DNA of 64,000 bases from Trichoplusia ni (GCF_003590095.1 NW_020800318.1:248001-312000), one strand, 5' to 3'. Counted from the first letter of the stretch, positions 33,801 through 44,951 are shown. Notes: a model not told the origin generated them from the letters alone. A program made the numbers and translations.

Positions 33801-34620
33801 AGACTTACCAACGCCAAATATAGTAAAACATCACCCAAAGAAAGTTCACTTCTAGATGCACTTATAGACAATATAAATAGTATTAATATATTACTATATC
33901 AAGAGACAATTCTTCAGTAAAACAGTAACTAGAACAATAACTCAACAATAAGTACTGAGTAACTGTGATTTTACGAGTTCCTGGGAATATTAAAATAGTT
34001 TTATTTCCAGTTATTTATAACAAACATTAAGTTGATGTGTTAGCAATGAACTCTCGGTGAGAGTAATTAATTTTATCAATGAGTTAATGTGTTTTTGTGG
34101 GATGTGCATTAATTTTATGAATTATAATTTAAACGCGACAACTAATTATTGTGGGCGTTTCTAGAATATCTATTGGACTGGCTAGATATCTAGGCTAGAT
34201 TTTTTTAAGGTCTAACGAAATGAATGCTGCTAATTTTTGTGTGAGCTTTTTTAAGTCTTCATTCTTGCTGTTCATGTCTTAAAATTTTAGAGGCATTTTA
34301 TAAACAAAAATATTATAGCTAATATATTACTTTTGAATTGTTACATTTCAATTTAAATCTAAAATTTATTTTAATATTAGGTAACAATCCCTTCACAAAC
34401 ATGAATCACATTATATCTTCACGAAAGTTAATGTAAAAATACAATTTATTTTATAATTAAATAAAAACGGTTGCAATTAACGTATTAAAATCAAATTAAA
34501 CCTAAATTGCGCAAACTACACAAAGCATTGTATACAAAAAAACTATGGGAGAATCAAAATCACGTCTCAACGTAACGAATCAGTAACAAAAATCTTTATA
34601 AGAAACACTTCTTCTTATGC
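24810..34620. other. Non-coding upstream region without recognised gene
   Basis: About 10 kb of AT-rich sequence between the siz start exon and the LINE. All open frames are short and low-complexity. The only distinct structures are the 23-bp hairpin at 26.5 kb and a poly-A tract at about 25510. A part near 29.58-29.80 kb is less AT-rich and could be conserved non-coding DNA, but I see no motif that proves it. Confidence 0.5.
26504..26566. repeat. Perfect 23-bp hairpin, 17-nt loop
   Basis: ATTTCAGTTAATATTTACCA (continuing TAC; 26504-26526) is the exact reverse complement of 26544-26566. The size is that of a small foldback or a microRNA-like precursor; the stem is AT-rich and without the bulges typical of microRNA genes. 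Confidence 0.75.
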
Positions 34621-34943
34621 TCTTCCCCCCGGACCTCGGTAACGAGTAGACGTGTGTCAGATTTACGCAGTTTAAATTAAATATTTAAATAAAATATTAT
34701 AAAATTAAGTTCAAAAATATAGAAAAAGTACTAGGAGTGCACAAACCACGAAGAGTTCACTGTCAAGCGGTGCACCGCAATATCCAGGGAAGCCCCTCCT
34801 ACGGGTGAGCGAGACAAATATACTTTTACCATTGAATGAATTCCAATCACAAAGTACCAGGACAACAGACGCAAGAAGTATTATTTCTACAAAAAACAGA
34901 ATTGTAAGAAGCACAATTTCAATATACATGTTAAGTGTCATCG

Positions 34944-34997
34944 TGGCTGAGTGGTATATTGTACTTACTTGCATGTAAGAATCTCTTGTTCGATCCC
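34944..34997 (+). promoter_or_regulatory. tRNA-like A and B boxes in the LINE leader
   Basis: A box TGGCTGAGTGGT (34944-34955) and B box GTTCGATCCC (34988-34997) lie 32 bases apart, on the same strand as the LINE and about 150 bases before ORF1. This is either a SINE head inserted in the leader or part of the element acting as an internal RNA polymerase III promoter. It does not fold as a full tRNA that I can see. Confidence 0.55.
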
Positions 34998-35142
34998 GGT
35001 CACCAACTGATCTTTTTGGATTTATAAAAGTAATATTTCGCTTCGCTCTCCCCTGCATAACCGTATCGTGTAAATGTATAGAAGACAGCACGCATTAAAT
35101 TATAATTAATAATTATTATATTCCACTTTTTAAGCAATAATT

Positions 35143-36009
35143 ATGAACAGCTCTATGTCTGAGGACGGAAATGTCACTGAAAAGTGTATTGATGTCACTC
35201 CTCCGAATTATATTGCTATGCGTAGTAAAAGAGTGAGGGAAGAAAATTTACCCGCAGAGTTTAATAAATTTAAGCAAGAAATGAAGGAGCTATTTGAGGC
35301 CTTTATAGAAACTCAGCGTGACGAACTCAAGAATATCAACGCCAGTTTAAAGGACATTAATCTAACAAATTTCAAGATAGAAACTGCCATTTCGAATTTG
35401 TCAATGCAAAATGAAGAACTTAAAGAGAAGTTAGTTCAGTTAGAACTTCAAACAAAAAAAGACAAAGACCATATTATCATTTTGGAGGATAAAATCGAAG
35501 AACTTGAGCGTGGCATGCGTAAGAATAATATTGAAATAAAAAATGTCCCGAGGAAAACACAAGAAACGAGGGAAGATTTAATAAATATGGTTCTTTACTT
35601 TTCTAAAACTATTAATCTTGATATGAGCAAGCGAGACATTTCAGACATTTTTAGATCACAAGGGAAAAAAGAGGGTAAAAACCCTCCTGTTATAGTAAAC
35701 CTAGGCTCTATGATCTTAAAACAAGATTTTTTAAAGAAAACTAAATCTTATAATATGAAGAACAAGACCAAAATACAGGCAAAACATCTGGGTTTCGTGA
35801 CTGGCGAGGACGTACCTGTATTCATTTCAGAGCAGTTAACTCCGAAAAATGCCCGTCTATTTTTCTTAGCCAGAGATCTGGCAAAATCCAAACAGTATAA
35901 ATACTGCTGGACGTCTTTCGGCAGAGTGCTGATAAGAAAGGATGATAACGCAAGTGTCGTTCTTGTTAGGAGCGAGGCTCAGGTGCATAGCCTGATGCAA
36001 AGTATCTGA
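35143..36009 (+). CDS. LINE ORF1 protein (coiled coil plus FP-like C-terminal domain)
   Basis: A 288-residue basic protein. Residues about 45-125 are a heptad-rich coiled coil (LSMQNEELKEKLVQLELQTK, then EDKIEELERGMRKNNIEIKN), the trimerisation type found in LINE ORF1 proteins. The EIKNVPRKTQETREDL segment begins the nucleic-acid-binding part. The last 65 residues (LTPKNARLFFLARDLAKSKQ, YCWTSFGRVLIRKDD) match the domain shared by lepidopteran LINE ORF1 proteins and baculovirus FP proteins. Its role is to bind LINE RNA and act as a chaperone in the ribonucleoprotein. No Cys-His knuckles are present. Confidence 0.85.
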   Translation: MNSSMSEDGNVTEKCIDVTPPNYIAMRSKRVREENLPAEFNKFKQEMKELFEAFIETQRDELKNINASLKDINLTNFKIETAISNLSMQNEELKEKLVQLELQTKKDKDHIIILEDKIEELERGMRKNNIEIKNVPRKTQETREDLINMVLYFSKTINLDMSKRDISDIFRSQGKKEGKNPPVIVNLGSMILKQDFLKKTKSYNMKNKTKIQAKHLGFVTGEDVPVFISEQLTPKNARLFFLARDLAKSKQYKYCWTSFGRVLIRKDDNASVVLVRSEAQVHSLMQSI

Positions 36010-36379
36010 CTAAAATCTATAAGTTTCTTTATGTCTAGTAATCTGCTTTTTATAAATCTATTGTTCTTTCTTGTGCTTTATAAGCTCGATACAGAAAGTT
36101 ACTTGAACAGTTTCTTTACTAGGATATTTTTGTATGAGACTTTTCACACAAAAAACTATCTAATATATACACAATCACACTTAATTTGTACTAAATACCC
36201 AACCCACAACTTCTGCATGGACACTTTTTGTCCTCAATACACATATCAAAATACACACATACAAAATGAACACGCGCGCCTATACGAGTATTACTGTCTT
36301 ATTTTATTGATAAAAGCCGATAACTGTATTCTAAAACATTTGACTGTAGAGATACCCCTAATAGCGTTTTTACTTATGT

Positions 36380-39325
36380 ATGGATAGTCTGATAACCTTG
36401 GGCGAGTTGGACAGTGTGGAAATTGCCAAGTCAGAATTAATTGACGTCACTAACATTCCTGGCGAGGTGCGAAATTCTGGAATGAAGATTTTAACGCAGA
36501 ATATAAGAAGTGTATACCGTAATTTTGACGACCTGCAAATCAATCTGCAACAAATTGCTTTGGACCTCGATATACTGCTGCTCACTGAATGTAGACTCTC
36601 AAATACGAAAATTTTACCATTGCTCCCCAATTATACATCGTACTGCACTTCAAATCATCTAAACCAAAACGATGGCGTCGTAGCGTATGTTAAAAATAAC
36701 CATTTGCCCATAATAACAGAATTAAATATAGTACATGCCTCAGCTTTACAAATAGTTTTCTCGGGTTTTACTATAATAGGAATTTATCGTTCGCCATCCA
36801 ATAACTCTGCCGAAAATTTTATCAACTCAGTTAACAGTCATCTGGAAGCATGTGGTTCTCATAAAAATATAGTGGTGATTGGTGACATTAATATAAACAT
36901 AATTGAAAAACCTACAGAAACACCACAAAAAAGATCCAATAGGCTTAACTATCTGAATATGCTATCTGTACATGGTTTACTTCCGGGACACTGTCTCCCT
37001 ACAAGAGAGGAGAACTGTCTCGATCATATCATGATTAGACTTGATAAAACTAGATACTCAGCCTTCGTGTCTGTACTAAATACGACCATAACAGACCATG
37101 CCATGGTAGTCCTCGGTGTAACCAATTTACATACTATAAGAAAAACAACACGTAAAACTGTGACTGTAACAGACTATGAAAGCGCTCGAAATACCCTTTG
37201 CAACATAGACATTGCCCTCTTTGATACATATAAACTCCCAGATACTTTTGCCATAAAACTAATGGAAGTGATAAAATCATCACTCCTCGAAAACACAAAA
37301 ATCAAATTGGTTTCCTGTAATAAGAAAACTAAAAAACCCTGGATCACAGCGGGTGCACTAAAATGTATTAGGCTAAGAAACAAAATGCACCACCAAACAA
37401 GAATTGACTGTTTTAATTTAATCCTGGTAATAACCTACAAACGATTCCGAAACTTCTGTTCTAATCTAATCAAAAAACTCAAAAAACAGTATCATAAAAA
37501 ACAAATAGAGGAATCATCCAAAAACCCGAGAAAACTGTGGACTAAAATAAATGAGATAACGCAGTTCAGGACACCTAAAAACTCAAACGCTCACTTACTT
37601 AACGTAGCACCGCAACCACAGGACTCTTTAAACCGAATTAATACGTTTTTTAGAACAATAGGTAAACAACTAGCCGATCGCATTGGCACCCAAGGCCAGG
37701 TGGATATACCGGCAACCACAAACAGTTACACTTTTTCTAATTCATTTGTTCTAGAGGATACTGACCCATTGGAAGTGAGTAGTATCCTTATGAGTCTAGA
37801 CTCAAAGAGTGCACCTGGCTGGGATGGGATCCCCACTACATTTCTAAAATTATCACGGGATGTAGTGGTCCCACTGATATGCCGACTGGCTAACCTCTGC
37901 TTTAAAACAGGAACTTTCCCTAAAATTTTTAAACGTTCAGTGATCACACCAGTGTATAAGGGTGGGGACGTAAACGACATAAACAATTACAGGCCTATTG
38001 CGGTACTACCATGTATATCTAAAATACTAGAGAAGCTATTAAACAAAAGACTAATCAGCTATTTGCAGAAATATAAAATCATATCAGATTCACAATTCGG
38101 GTTCAGACAAGGGCTCTCAACACAAGACGCTATAAAAGCCCTAACATCTGAAATTATTGACAAGGTAGATAAAGGTCAAAAGGTTCTAACAGTGTTTATA
38201 GACATAAAAAAAGCCTTTGATACCGTTTCCGTCCCTATCCTTGTACGTAGGCTTGAAAGCATAGGTATAAGAGGCACAGCTCTCAACTTATTCGAGAGCT
38301 ACCTCCAAAATAGATCACAAATGGTAAAAATTGATAATTTAAACAGTGACTTAGGAGAAATTGAGTATGGCGTTCCACAAGGGAGTGTGCTCGGCCCAAC
38401 ACTCTTTTTGATTTATATTAATAGCTTATGTAATTTAAAAAGCAACGGTGGCCGAATTTTCTCTTACGCAGACGATACCGCAGTTGTTTATTCGGGAATT
38501 ACATGGAGTCACGTAAGAATTGCTTCTGAAAACGGTCTTGCAGAAATAGCAAAATGGCTCACAGAAAATCTTTTAAGTCTAAACACCAACAAAACTAAAT
38601 TTATTTGCTTTTCTGCAGACCAGAGAACACAACCAGATATAGGATTTGGGGTCACAATTCATGTTTGTAATAGGAGTGTCTTGAACTGTGACTGTCAGGC
38701 TATAGAAAAGGTAAGCTATACAAAATATCTAGGTATTATAATTGACCAAAGATTGTCTTGGCACTCTCACCTAGAAATTCTAATGAAAAGAATCAGAAAG
38801 TTTATCTGGATATTTAAAACACTACGCCATTTAATGACTGCACAGCTTTTAAATAGAATATACGTTTCTCTGGTTCAGTCAGTAATTGCTTACTGCATTC
38901 CAGTATGGGGAGGAGCCTCCAAGATGAAGGTCCTTGATCTTGAGAGGGCGCAGCGTTCATTAGTTAAGGTGATGTACTTCAAACCCTATAGGTTTCCTAC
39001 AACTGACCTCTATAAGGTCAGTCAGTTGCTATCTGTTCGGAAATTATATATCCTAAATTTAACTCTGTGTCTACACAAATCACTTCCCTTTGATGTATCC
39101 ACTCAGAGGAAGAGACGAAGAGATATAATGGCTTACTCATCTATGGTTCGCACAGTTTATGCGCAGAGGCAATATATGACCCAATCTACATACGTTTACA
39201 ACAAAATAAACTCAAAAATTCAGATATACCCTCTCATGCTACATGAATGTAAAAAACGAGTACTAAAATGGCTAAATACACTAACGTACGAAGATACTGA
39301 AAACATCCTTATCAGAATGAGCTAA
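36380..39325 (+). CDS. LINE ORF2 endonuclease-reverse transcriptase
   Basis: 981 residues. An N-terminal APE-type endonuclease (about 35-245) keeps the expected residues: N41 in ILTQNIRS, E70 in TECRLS, D169 and N171 in GDININI, D239-H240 in TDHA. The reverse transcriptase (about 470-740) shows SAPGWDGIP, YRPIAVLPCISKILEKLLNK, FGFRQGLSTQDA, F606-D614 FIDIKKAFD, YGVPQGSVLGP and catalytic Y696-ADD. The C-terminus has the usual LINE region (QSVIAYCIPVWGGA) and no RNase H. It nicks target DNA and primes reverse transcription there. The start ATG follows a stop in the same frame region, and the endonuclease begins soon after. All catalytic motifs are present, so this copy may be active or very recent. 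Confidence 0.95.
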   Translation: MDSLITLGELDSVEIAKSELIDVTNIPGEVRNSGMKILTQNIRSVYRNFDDLQINLQQIALDLDILLLTECRLSNTKILPLLPNYTSYCTSNHLNQNDGVVAYVKNNHLPIITELNIVHASALQIVFSGFTIIGIYRSPSNNSAENFINSVNSHLEACGSHKNIVVIGDININIIEKPTETPQKRSNRLNYLNMLSVHGLLPGHCLPTREENCLDHIMIRLDKTRYSAFVSVLNTTITDHAMVVLGVTNLHTIRKTTRKTVTVTDYESARNTLCNIDIALFDTYKLPDTFAIKLMEVIKSSLLENTKIKLVSCNKKTKKPWITAGALKCIRLRNKMHHQTRIDCFNLILVITYKRFRNFCSNLIKKLKKQYHKKQIEESSKNPRKLWTKINEITQFRTPKNSNAHLLNVAPQPQDSLNRINTFFRTIGKQLADRIGTQGQVDIPATTNSYTFSNSFVLEDTDPLEVSSILMSLDSKSAPGWDGIPTTFLKLSRDVVVPLICRLANLCFKTGTFPKIFKRSVITPVYKGGDVNDINNYRPIAVLPCISKILEKLLNKRLISYLQKYKIISDSQFGFRQGLSTQDAIKALTSEIIDKVDKGQKVLTVFIDIKKAFDTVSVPILVRRLESIGIRGTALNLFESYLQNRSQMVKIDNLNSDLGEIEYGVPQGSVLGPTLFLIYINSLCNLKSNGGRIFSYADDTAVVYSGITWSHVRIASENGLAEIAKWLTENLLSLNTNKTKFICFSADQRTQPDIGFGVTIHVCNRSVLNCDCQAIEKVSYTKYLGIIIDQRLSWHSHLEILMKRIRKFIWIFKTLRHLMTAQLLNRIYVSLVQSVIAYCIPVWGGASKMKVLDLERAQRSLVKVMYFKPYRFPTTDLYKVSQLLSVRKLYILNLTLCLHKSLPFDVSTQRKRRRDIMAYSSMVRTVYAQRQYMTQSTYVYNKINSKIQIYPLMLHECKKRVLKWLNTLTYEDTENILIRMS

Positions 39326-39343
39326 AGCATAGAACAAATCGCG

Positions 39344-39368
39344 CGCACACTCGCACACTCACACACAC

Positions 39369-39411
<43 letters not shown>

Positions 39412-39417
39412 CACACC
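39344..39417. repeat. CA microsatellite in LINE 3' UTR
   Basis: A long (CA)n run with short interruptions directly after ORF2, likely expanded in this copy. A run of A follows at about 39466-39481. Confidence 0.9.
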
Positions 39418-39630
39418 CATACACAGTCTCTAATTTTAGTTGTGATATATTAATATAATAATATATAAAAAAAAAAAAAAAATGTAATTCAATTAAAATA
39501 AAATAACCTTTGCATTTTAAATAATATTAAATTAAAATACTTTTAAGTTTTGTATTTAAAACAAAATAATAGAATTGCCATTGTTAATCGGTACCAACAT
39601 TGTAATTATGTAATATTTACGGGAAGATGC

Positions 39631-39677
39631 GAGACAGCTCCAACACAAGTACATTCGTAACTTACCGGAGCTGCCTC
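39631..39677 (+). promoter_or_regulatory. 3' UTR stem-loop of the LINE
   Basis: GAGACAGCTCC (39631-39641) pairs with GGAGCTGCCTC (39667-39677), ten of eleven pairs, around a 25-nt loop. A conserved 3' hairpin is the usual recognition site of the element's own reverse transcriptase; that role is inferred here. Confidence 0.55.
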
Positions 39678-40374
39678 AGTTCATGTATGTATTCAATGTT
39701 TAAGATAATAATAAAACATTTTTAATTTTTTTTTAATTTTTTTAACTTCATTAATTCAAGGAAGCATAATGAAACATTTAGAAAATAACAATTAAATGTA
39801 AATAATATATTTTCTCAGAGAGGCGAGAAGGTAGATCTTTTAGATAGGTATACTAACGATCTAGGCGATGTGAAACCGCAATGAGTTGCCATCAAGCTTC
39901 TTTTGAAAGTATTTATGACGACACTGCTTTTCAAGACTCGTTACATAGACTAATGATACGAAGACTTGTTGCATTGAGTTGAAATTAATCTAGTTTTATT
40001 GTATGTGGAGTTTCTAAAAAGAGGTTGTGATTCTTGAGCGCTGTGTTTTTGTTTTCTTATAAGTAATTGTGATCGGAAATTCGATATTTTTTGTTAGGTG
40101 ACAAAAATTTGTATGCAAACCTGAACGATTAGAAGAAAACATGGATCTTAGAATAGGGGTGGTTTAGCATATGTGTAAGTAGGACTTTAATAAAAAAAAA
40201 TGCTATAAATGACGACGAAAATAAACGTAAATAAAAAAAATCTCACAGATTGCCCTATTTTATAGCTTTTCAAAGTAAATCACCATACCACACTGTACTT
40301 TCTTGGTAGTTGTGAACTAGAACTACAAATCATAGCGTCAATCACCATTTGGACCCATGTAGGGTCGTAAAGAC

Positions 40375-40500
40375 ATGAAAGTCGCAAGTAGACCGGATCA
40401 CGGGCGTCGCACGCGACTCGCCACGCGTTGGCTGCGCGTGCGCAAGTCCAGTGAAAACGTGCCCGATAATTACACAGCGCTGTAAAACGTACGGTACCGT
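40375..40500. promoter_or_regulatory. CpG-rich island, possible promoter
   Basis: Dense CG dinucleotides (GGCGTCGCACGCGACTCGCC, then GGCTGCGCGTGCGCAAG) in an AT-rich setting. No clear initiator or downstream exon on either strand. Confidence 0.3.
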
Positions 40501-40649
40501 ATGCAATATTATCAGCTCGTTAATAGAAATGTGTTAAATATTATAGTTTTCGTCACAGTTATGCGTTTCATCAAGTTCAATGTTGGCTGTGGTTACAGTT
40601 GGATAAACTCTGTTTATTTACCTGGTGGTGTGGCAATGTATGAACATCG

Positions 40650-40815
40650 TCAGTGAAACTTGTTACGCCAAACTCTTTTTGCGCGATGTTTTGTGGGTCT
40701 GATCCCTGCGTGGGACAAGCGATTGTGTGATCCACGAAGGCCTATTCTGAATCAGGGTGTCTTTGTGGATATGACTTGAATATTTGTGAAACTAGCCGCG
40801 TCACAATGGACCAAA
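40650..40815 (+). mobile_element. Degenerate tRNA-derived SINE
   Basis: TTGTTACGCCAAACTC, then a worn B box GGGTCTGATCCC (40695-40706), GCGTGGGACAAG, TGTGTGATCCACGAAG and ATCAGGGTGTCTTTGTGG. The order matches the body of a common lepidopteran SINE and the 18.06-kb copy. Confidence 0.6.
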
Positions 40816-43241
40816 TCCACAGCGCAAGAGTCGTTGCAAATAATACCTATATATGTATTTTTTATAACTTCTAAATAATACTCTGGTATTTTTTTTTTAG
40901 TCAGTTTTATTCGTTTGTCTGTATATGACATATCTGTATGTGTTAGTTACAACAAATACAAAGAAAACTCTATCTCCGTCTTTAGTCAGTTCTCTCAAAC
41001 ATTCATGACTCATTTTACTCAATTTCTATTTAATATTATTTTGTATACCTATCAGTAAAAACAGAATACCTATAGTTTAAAAGTAATTGTATAAGTACCA
41101 AGAGCCTAGGTAAAACAAGTCGCCAGTGTGATAAGTAAAAACGTGACTAATTTAAATAACAATAAAGGTAAATAATAGTTATTGTAGTTGGAACCTGTTA
41201 GATTTAAATAGCCATTTTATTAAACATATTTATAATAAATAAATTACGTGGAAAATGTGTTTTTTTTCTAGCATAATATATTTTTCAAGTCTTTAAAATA
41301 AAATAGTTGCCAAATCAAAAATGAATTCAAATAATGCTTCTTTAAATATTCAACTTAATATTGATAATTGGTTAATAAAATACAAGTTTTAAACGTATAT
41401 TTTATATCTGTATTGTGTTTAACAAATATTCACTAACACATACACCAAGACAAGAATAATACAGATGACACAAATATTTGTTAGGGATCGCGACCGCAGA
41501 AGGTAGATGTAAAACTATATCAATTGATATGGTGTTCAATTTTGGTACCTATTAATTAAATAATGTTATGATCTATTTATAAGTTTTACCAACTAAGAAA
41601 ATATGTGGAATGCAATAAAAGTATTGAGTAAATAGTACTCGGTAGGAATAGGTAAATTATTTGGTGCTAAAAACACACCAGCTGTTGTTAGGTTTTCTTG
41701 TAACCGGAATAATGGTTTTTAACCATTTTCTCCCCGTTTTTGTAACATACATTTTTGATTAATTATATTGTGATGGTATATTTTGGCACATTATAATTTC
41801 CTGGGTTTTAAGCGTTTGTGTGTTATGACTTCATTATTTATATTCACTCAACTATTATGTCTGTAAAATGATTTTCTTCTAAAAGAAGATACATATGTTT
41901 TGAATATAATATGCATCTTGGAACTATTATTCTTAACAACAAAAATATTGTGTCATACCTAAATAGATGTCATTATTATCATGAGATCCGTGTACGTGTC
42001 GATGTAAAAACATCGTTTTTGCTTAATATTTGTGTTCGGAAAACTTGAGTCCATAATTATTGTTTAAATTGTTTTACAAACATGACGCCATTTGTGGTAA
42101 CACGACTTATGGTTATATAAATAATATTCAGATGTAATGAACAATGATGTTCAAGTAAATGTAGCAAAAAATATACATATATTTCTTTATGTATACAAAA
42201 ACGATAACTTCCCGATCATTGCCACTGAATGTAAGGCTAGTATAATAATAGTGGATACAGTACCAACAGTAATATTCAAGTAAGACTGTGAGACTTCTGG
42301 AAAAGAGAAGCCGATTTGATTGCACAGCGTTTTGTAGTAACAACTTTTTGGCCCATGACACTGATATAGTAAATGCTAAAAGTAAGTGAATGTGTTGGTA
42401 TGTACGTTTATTTATTTCTCGCCTAAATGGCTGGATAGACTTGGATAAAATTTAACATGGAGGAAGCTGACACTTTGGATTTTAAAATAGGCTTTTATCC
42501 GACTTCATTAATAAAGCGTAATGTTTTTGCAGCTATCATCGACTTAAACGCGGGCAAATCAAGAGTAATAAATATATAAAATAGCAAATATAGTACTTTA
42601 CCAACAACAAATAACAATCTGTTATCGTTTTATGAAGTTTAATTATAATATTTCTGCTTATTGACCTCTTAAACAGACAACAACACGTTTCAATTGATTC
42701 GATACGACTTCCAGTTGACGCCATTAGATTTTTATGCTACGCTGGGCAATGAACGCTCTGATGTAATCAATAATGATTGGAAAATCCTTTTAAATATGGT
42801 ATGCGAAGGACAGTTTCCTTATTTAACAGATGGCTATGTTATTTTATATATTAGGTATGTTGAAGCTTGTTATAGACTAGTGGTAAGATCGCACTATTGC
42901 CAGATCTGAGTATGATCTCAAAGTACGCCAAATTTAAGAAAGTTGTGCGCATTTTGGACATAAAGAATCCTTTTGAAAGGCATAACAAATGTGGCTCTTA
43001 CATCTGATCTTTCTCTGGTCGTGTCTAGGATGTCACCGCATTAGGCTAATAGGGTAAGGAAAGAGAGAGAGTGTTTGTGTTTGCACAAGAATTCTTGCAT
43101 TATTATATGTCAAATCAGGTCATTCTTATTATTACTTATGTGATCTTCAAACTACTAATTTAAACATCTCATTGAAAACTTTCATTTTCTCAGAAATGAT
43201 TGTAGAATATCTAGGTTAATTAAATGTTATACATAATCTGA

Positions 43242-43257
43242 GGGCACGGCAGTGCCC
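43242..43257 (-). repeat. Terminal hairpin of composite copy 2
   Basis: GGGCACGGCAGTGCCC on the plus strand; same stem as in copies 1 and 3. Confidence 0.7.
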
Positions 43258-44257
43258 CTGCCAAGTCTCGAGCAAAACGGGCACGGCCGTACCATCTTTT
43301 CTCGAAGCGATTCGCGGCTGTTTCGCCCCCCCTGTATCTTCGACGTGGACAAAGCTAGGAGTTTAGCTTTTCGGGGAATAATAGTAGGCATTAGAACAAG
43401 CTTAAGTTCGAAATTACATGCCAATTGAATTAATGGTTTAGGAGTTACGGTCGATCAAAGTTACACCATTTTGTCACTCACTGACTCACTGACAGATCAT
43501 CAAAAATCTAAGGTACTTCTAGCAGACTTAGAAACTTCAAATTTTGCACCAAGATAGGTCCTTAGCCACATATAAAGGAAAAATTATAAAAACATTAAAA
43601 AATAATATGCCATAGAAAACAATTTTATATTTGCGGTTTGGCAAGAACATTATGTATGGATTTTGACTGCATTGTTAACTTTGTTCGTTGTTTAAGTACC
43701 TATTCAATTGGATGAATACATACATAGAATAGAAAAGAATAATATAAATGTAATACACAGACTATCATTAATACAAATTAATACATAAAATTCATAATTC
43801 ATTAAATTAATAAAGCTAAAACTCCATTGTATTGCGATAAATATTGTATGCGCGCTCGATAGATGGCGTTGTACGTGTCTGAATCGCGCTATGGTTTCGT
43901 TACAAAGCGCAGTCTAAGTAGTACTTCAGAATAATTCGATAATTTTCATTTGATAGCGCCACCTGTCTATGAAAAACCATTTCGAAACTAAAAAATATTG
44001 TAGTGATAATTGATATTCGGAGAACTTTACGTGTTATTTAGTTTAGTTTAGCTATAGTTTGTAAGTTAGTAGATATACATATATATGCATATATATATAA
44101 GTTTAAGCTTGTTTACATTAGAAGTAACGAAGTCTCAGAGAAGAAACAAAAGAGATAGAGATAGAGAATGGGTTCTAAGCAAAGCAGTAGCTGAAGTCCT
44201 AGAAATTATGACACCTAAAAAAAAAGAAAGAAATACACTTACAAAAAATAAATGAGA

Positions 44258-44951
44258 TCCCACCAAAAACATTAAATGTAAAAAAATGCCAAGTCTCTCG
44301 ATGCAGTCTTTCCATCGTAAAAAGTTTTGAGATCTCATAGAAGCCAAGTCCTATTCAAAATATTTTGTAGTTATAAATCAACATTTAGTAATTGTATCAA
44401 TAGTTTTCTTTATATTATAATTATAGTGACTTGGCAATGAGCACAAATTAAAAGCTGCTTGATGCCTGGAATTATGTGCAAATGTTACTGACGAGACCAG
44501 TGATCAGATTATTTGTTATGTGTGAATCATGATGGTCACTACCGACTACATGCTCCAATACAATAATTAAGAATACCTTACGGGCCATCGCTTTATGAAA
44601 GTAAATGAATCGAGAGTACACTAAGACTGACTGCCGTTGCCGAAATTCGGTTGGGACGACACGGATAAACCAAAAGAAAATTAATTTTGTGATATTAATG
44701 TTTACGCATGCGGTGTGTGTAACTTTCAACTCCTACAAATATGCCGTTTTATTTGTTTCTTCTTGTGCTCATTGCCAAGTCACTATAATTATAATATAAA
44801 GAAAACTATTGATACAATTACTAAATGTTGATTTATAACTACAAAATATTTTGAATAGGACTTGGCTTCTATGAGATCTCAAAACTTTTTACGATGGAAA
44901 GACTGCATCGAGAGACTTGGCATTTTTTTACATTTAATGTTTTTGGTGGGA
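44258..44951. repeat. Foldback with two 189-bp inverted arms (copy 2)
   Basis: Arms 44258-44446 and 44763-44951 run TCCCACC...GAGCACAA and its complement. They are as long and as well matched as in copy 1, so the foldback belonged to the element before it spread. Confidence 0.9.

Larger units (their letters stand above)
34620..39755 (+). mobile_element. Full-length non-LTR retrotransposon (CR1/Jockey group) with intact ORFs
   Basis: A two-ORF LINE in antisense orientation to siz: 5' leader, ORF1 (35143-36009), 370-bp spacer, ORF2 (36380-39325), 3' UTR with (CA)n and a stem-loop, then a T/A-rich terminus near 39700-39755. Neither ORF has a stop or frameshift. Clade placement rests on the RT motifs (YGVPQGSVLGP, YADD, YTKYLGIIIDQRLSW). 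Ends are approximate: the 5' limit is set by the change to GC-richer sequence and no target duplication was found. Confidence 0.85.
39756..43235. other. Non-coding region between LINE and composite copy 2
   Basis: AT-rich; contains a GC-rich island at 40.38-40.50 kb, a SINE remnant at 40.65-40.82 kb and a small LINE-tail-like piece near 41.61 kb. No coding signal recognised. Confidence 0.5.
43236..44951 (-). mobile_element. Composite repeat, copy 2 (inverted relative to copy 1)
   Basis: The reverse complement reads through the same parts as copy 1: foldback (44951-44258), AT-rich joint with the TA tract, then the tail ending CTCAGAT at 43236. Single-base differences from copy 1 are visible (for example GTTCTTGCC here against GTTCGTGCC, and CGCATGCG against CGTATGCG). 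The flanks are unrelated to those of copy 1 and show no duplication. Confidence 0.65.

Noticed and set aside
34711..35091. 126-codon minus-strand ORF
   Set aside because: Antisense of the LINE leader, including the tRNA-like part; hydrophobic by base composition and without a domain.
36031..36387. 118-codon ORF between LINE ORF1 and ORF2
   Set aside because: Low-complexity and AT-driven, in the inter-ORF spacer; no counterpart expected in this LINE type.
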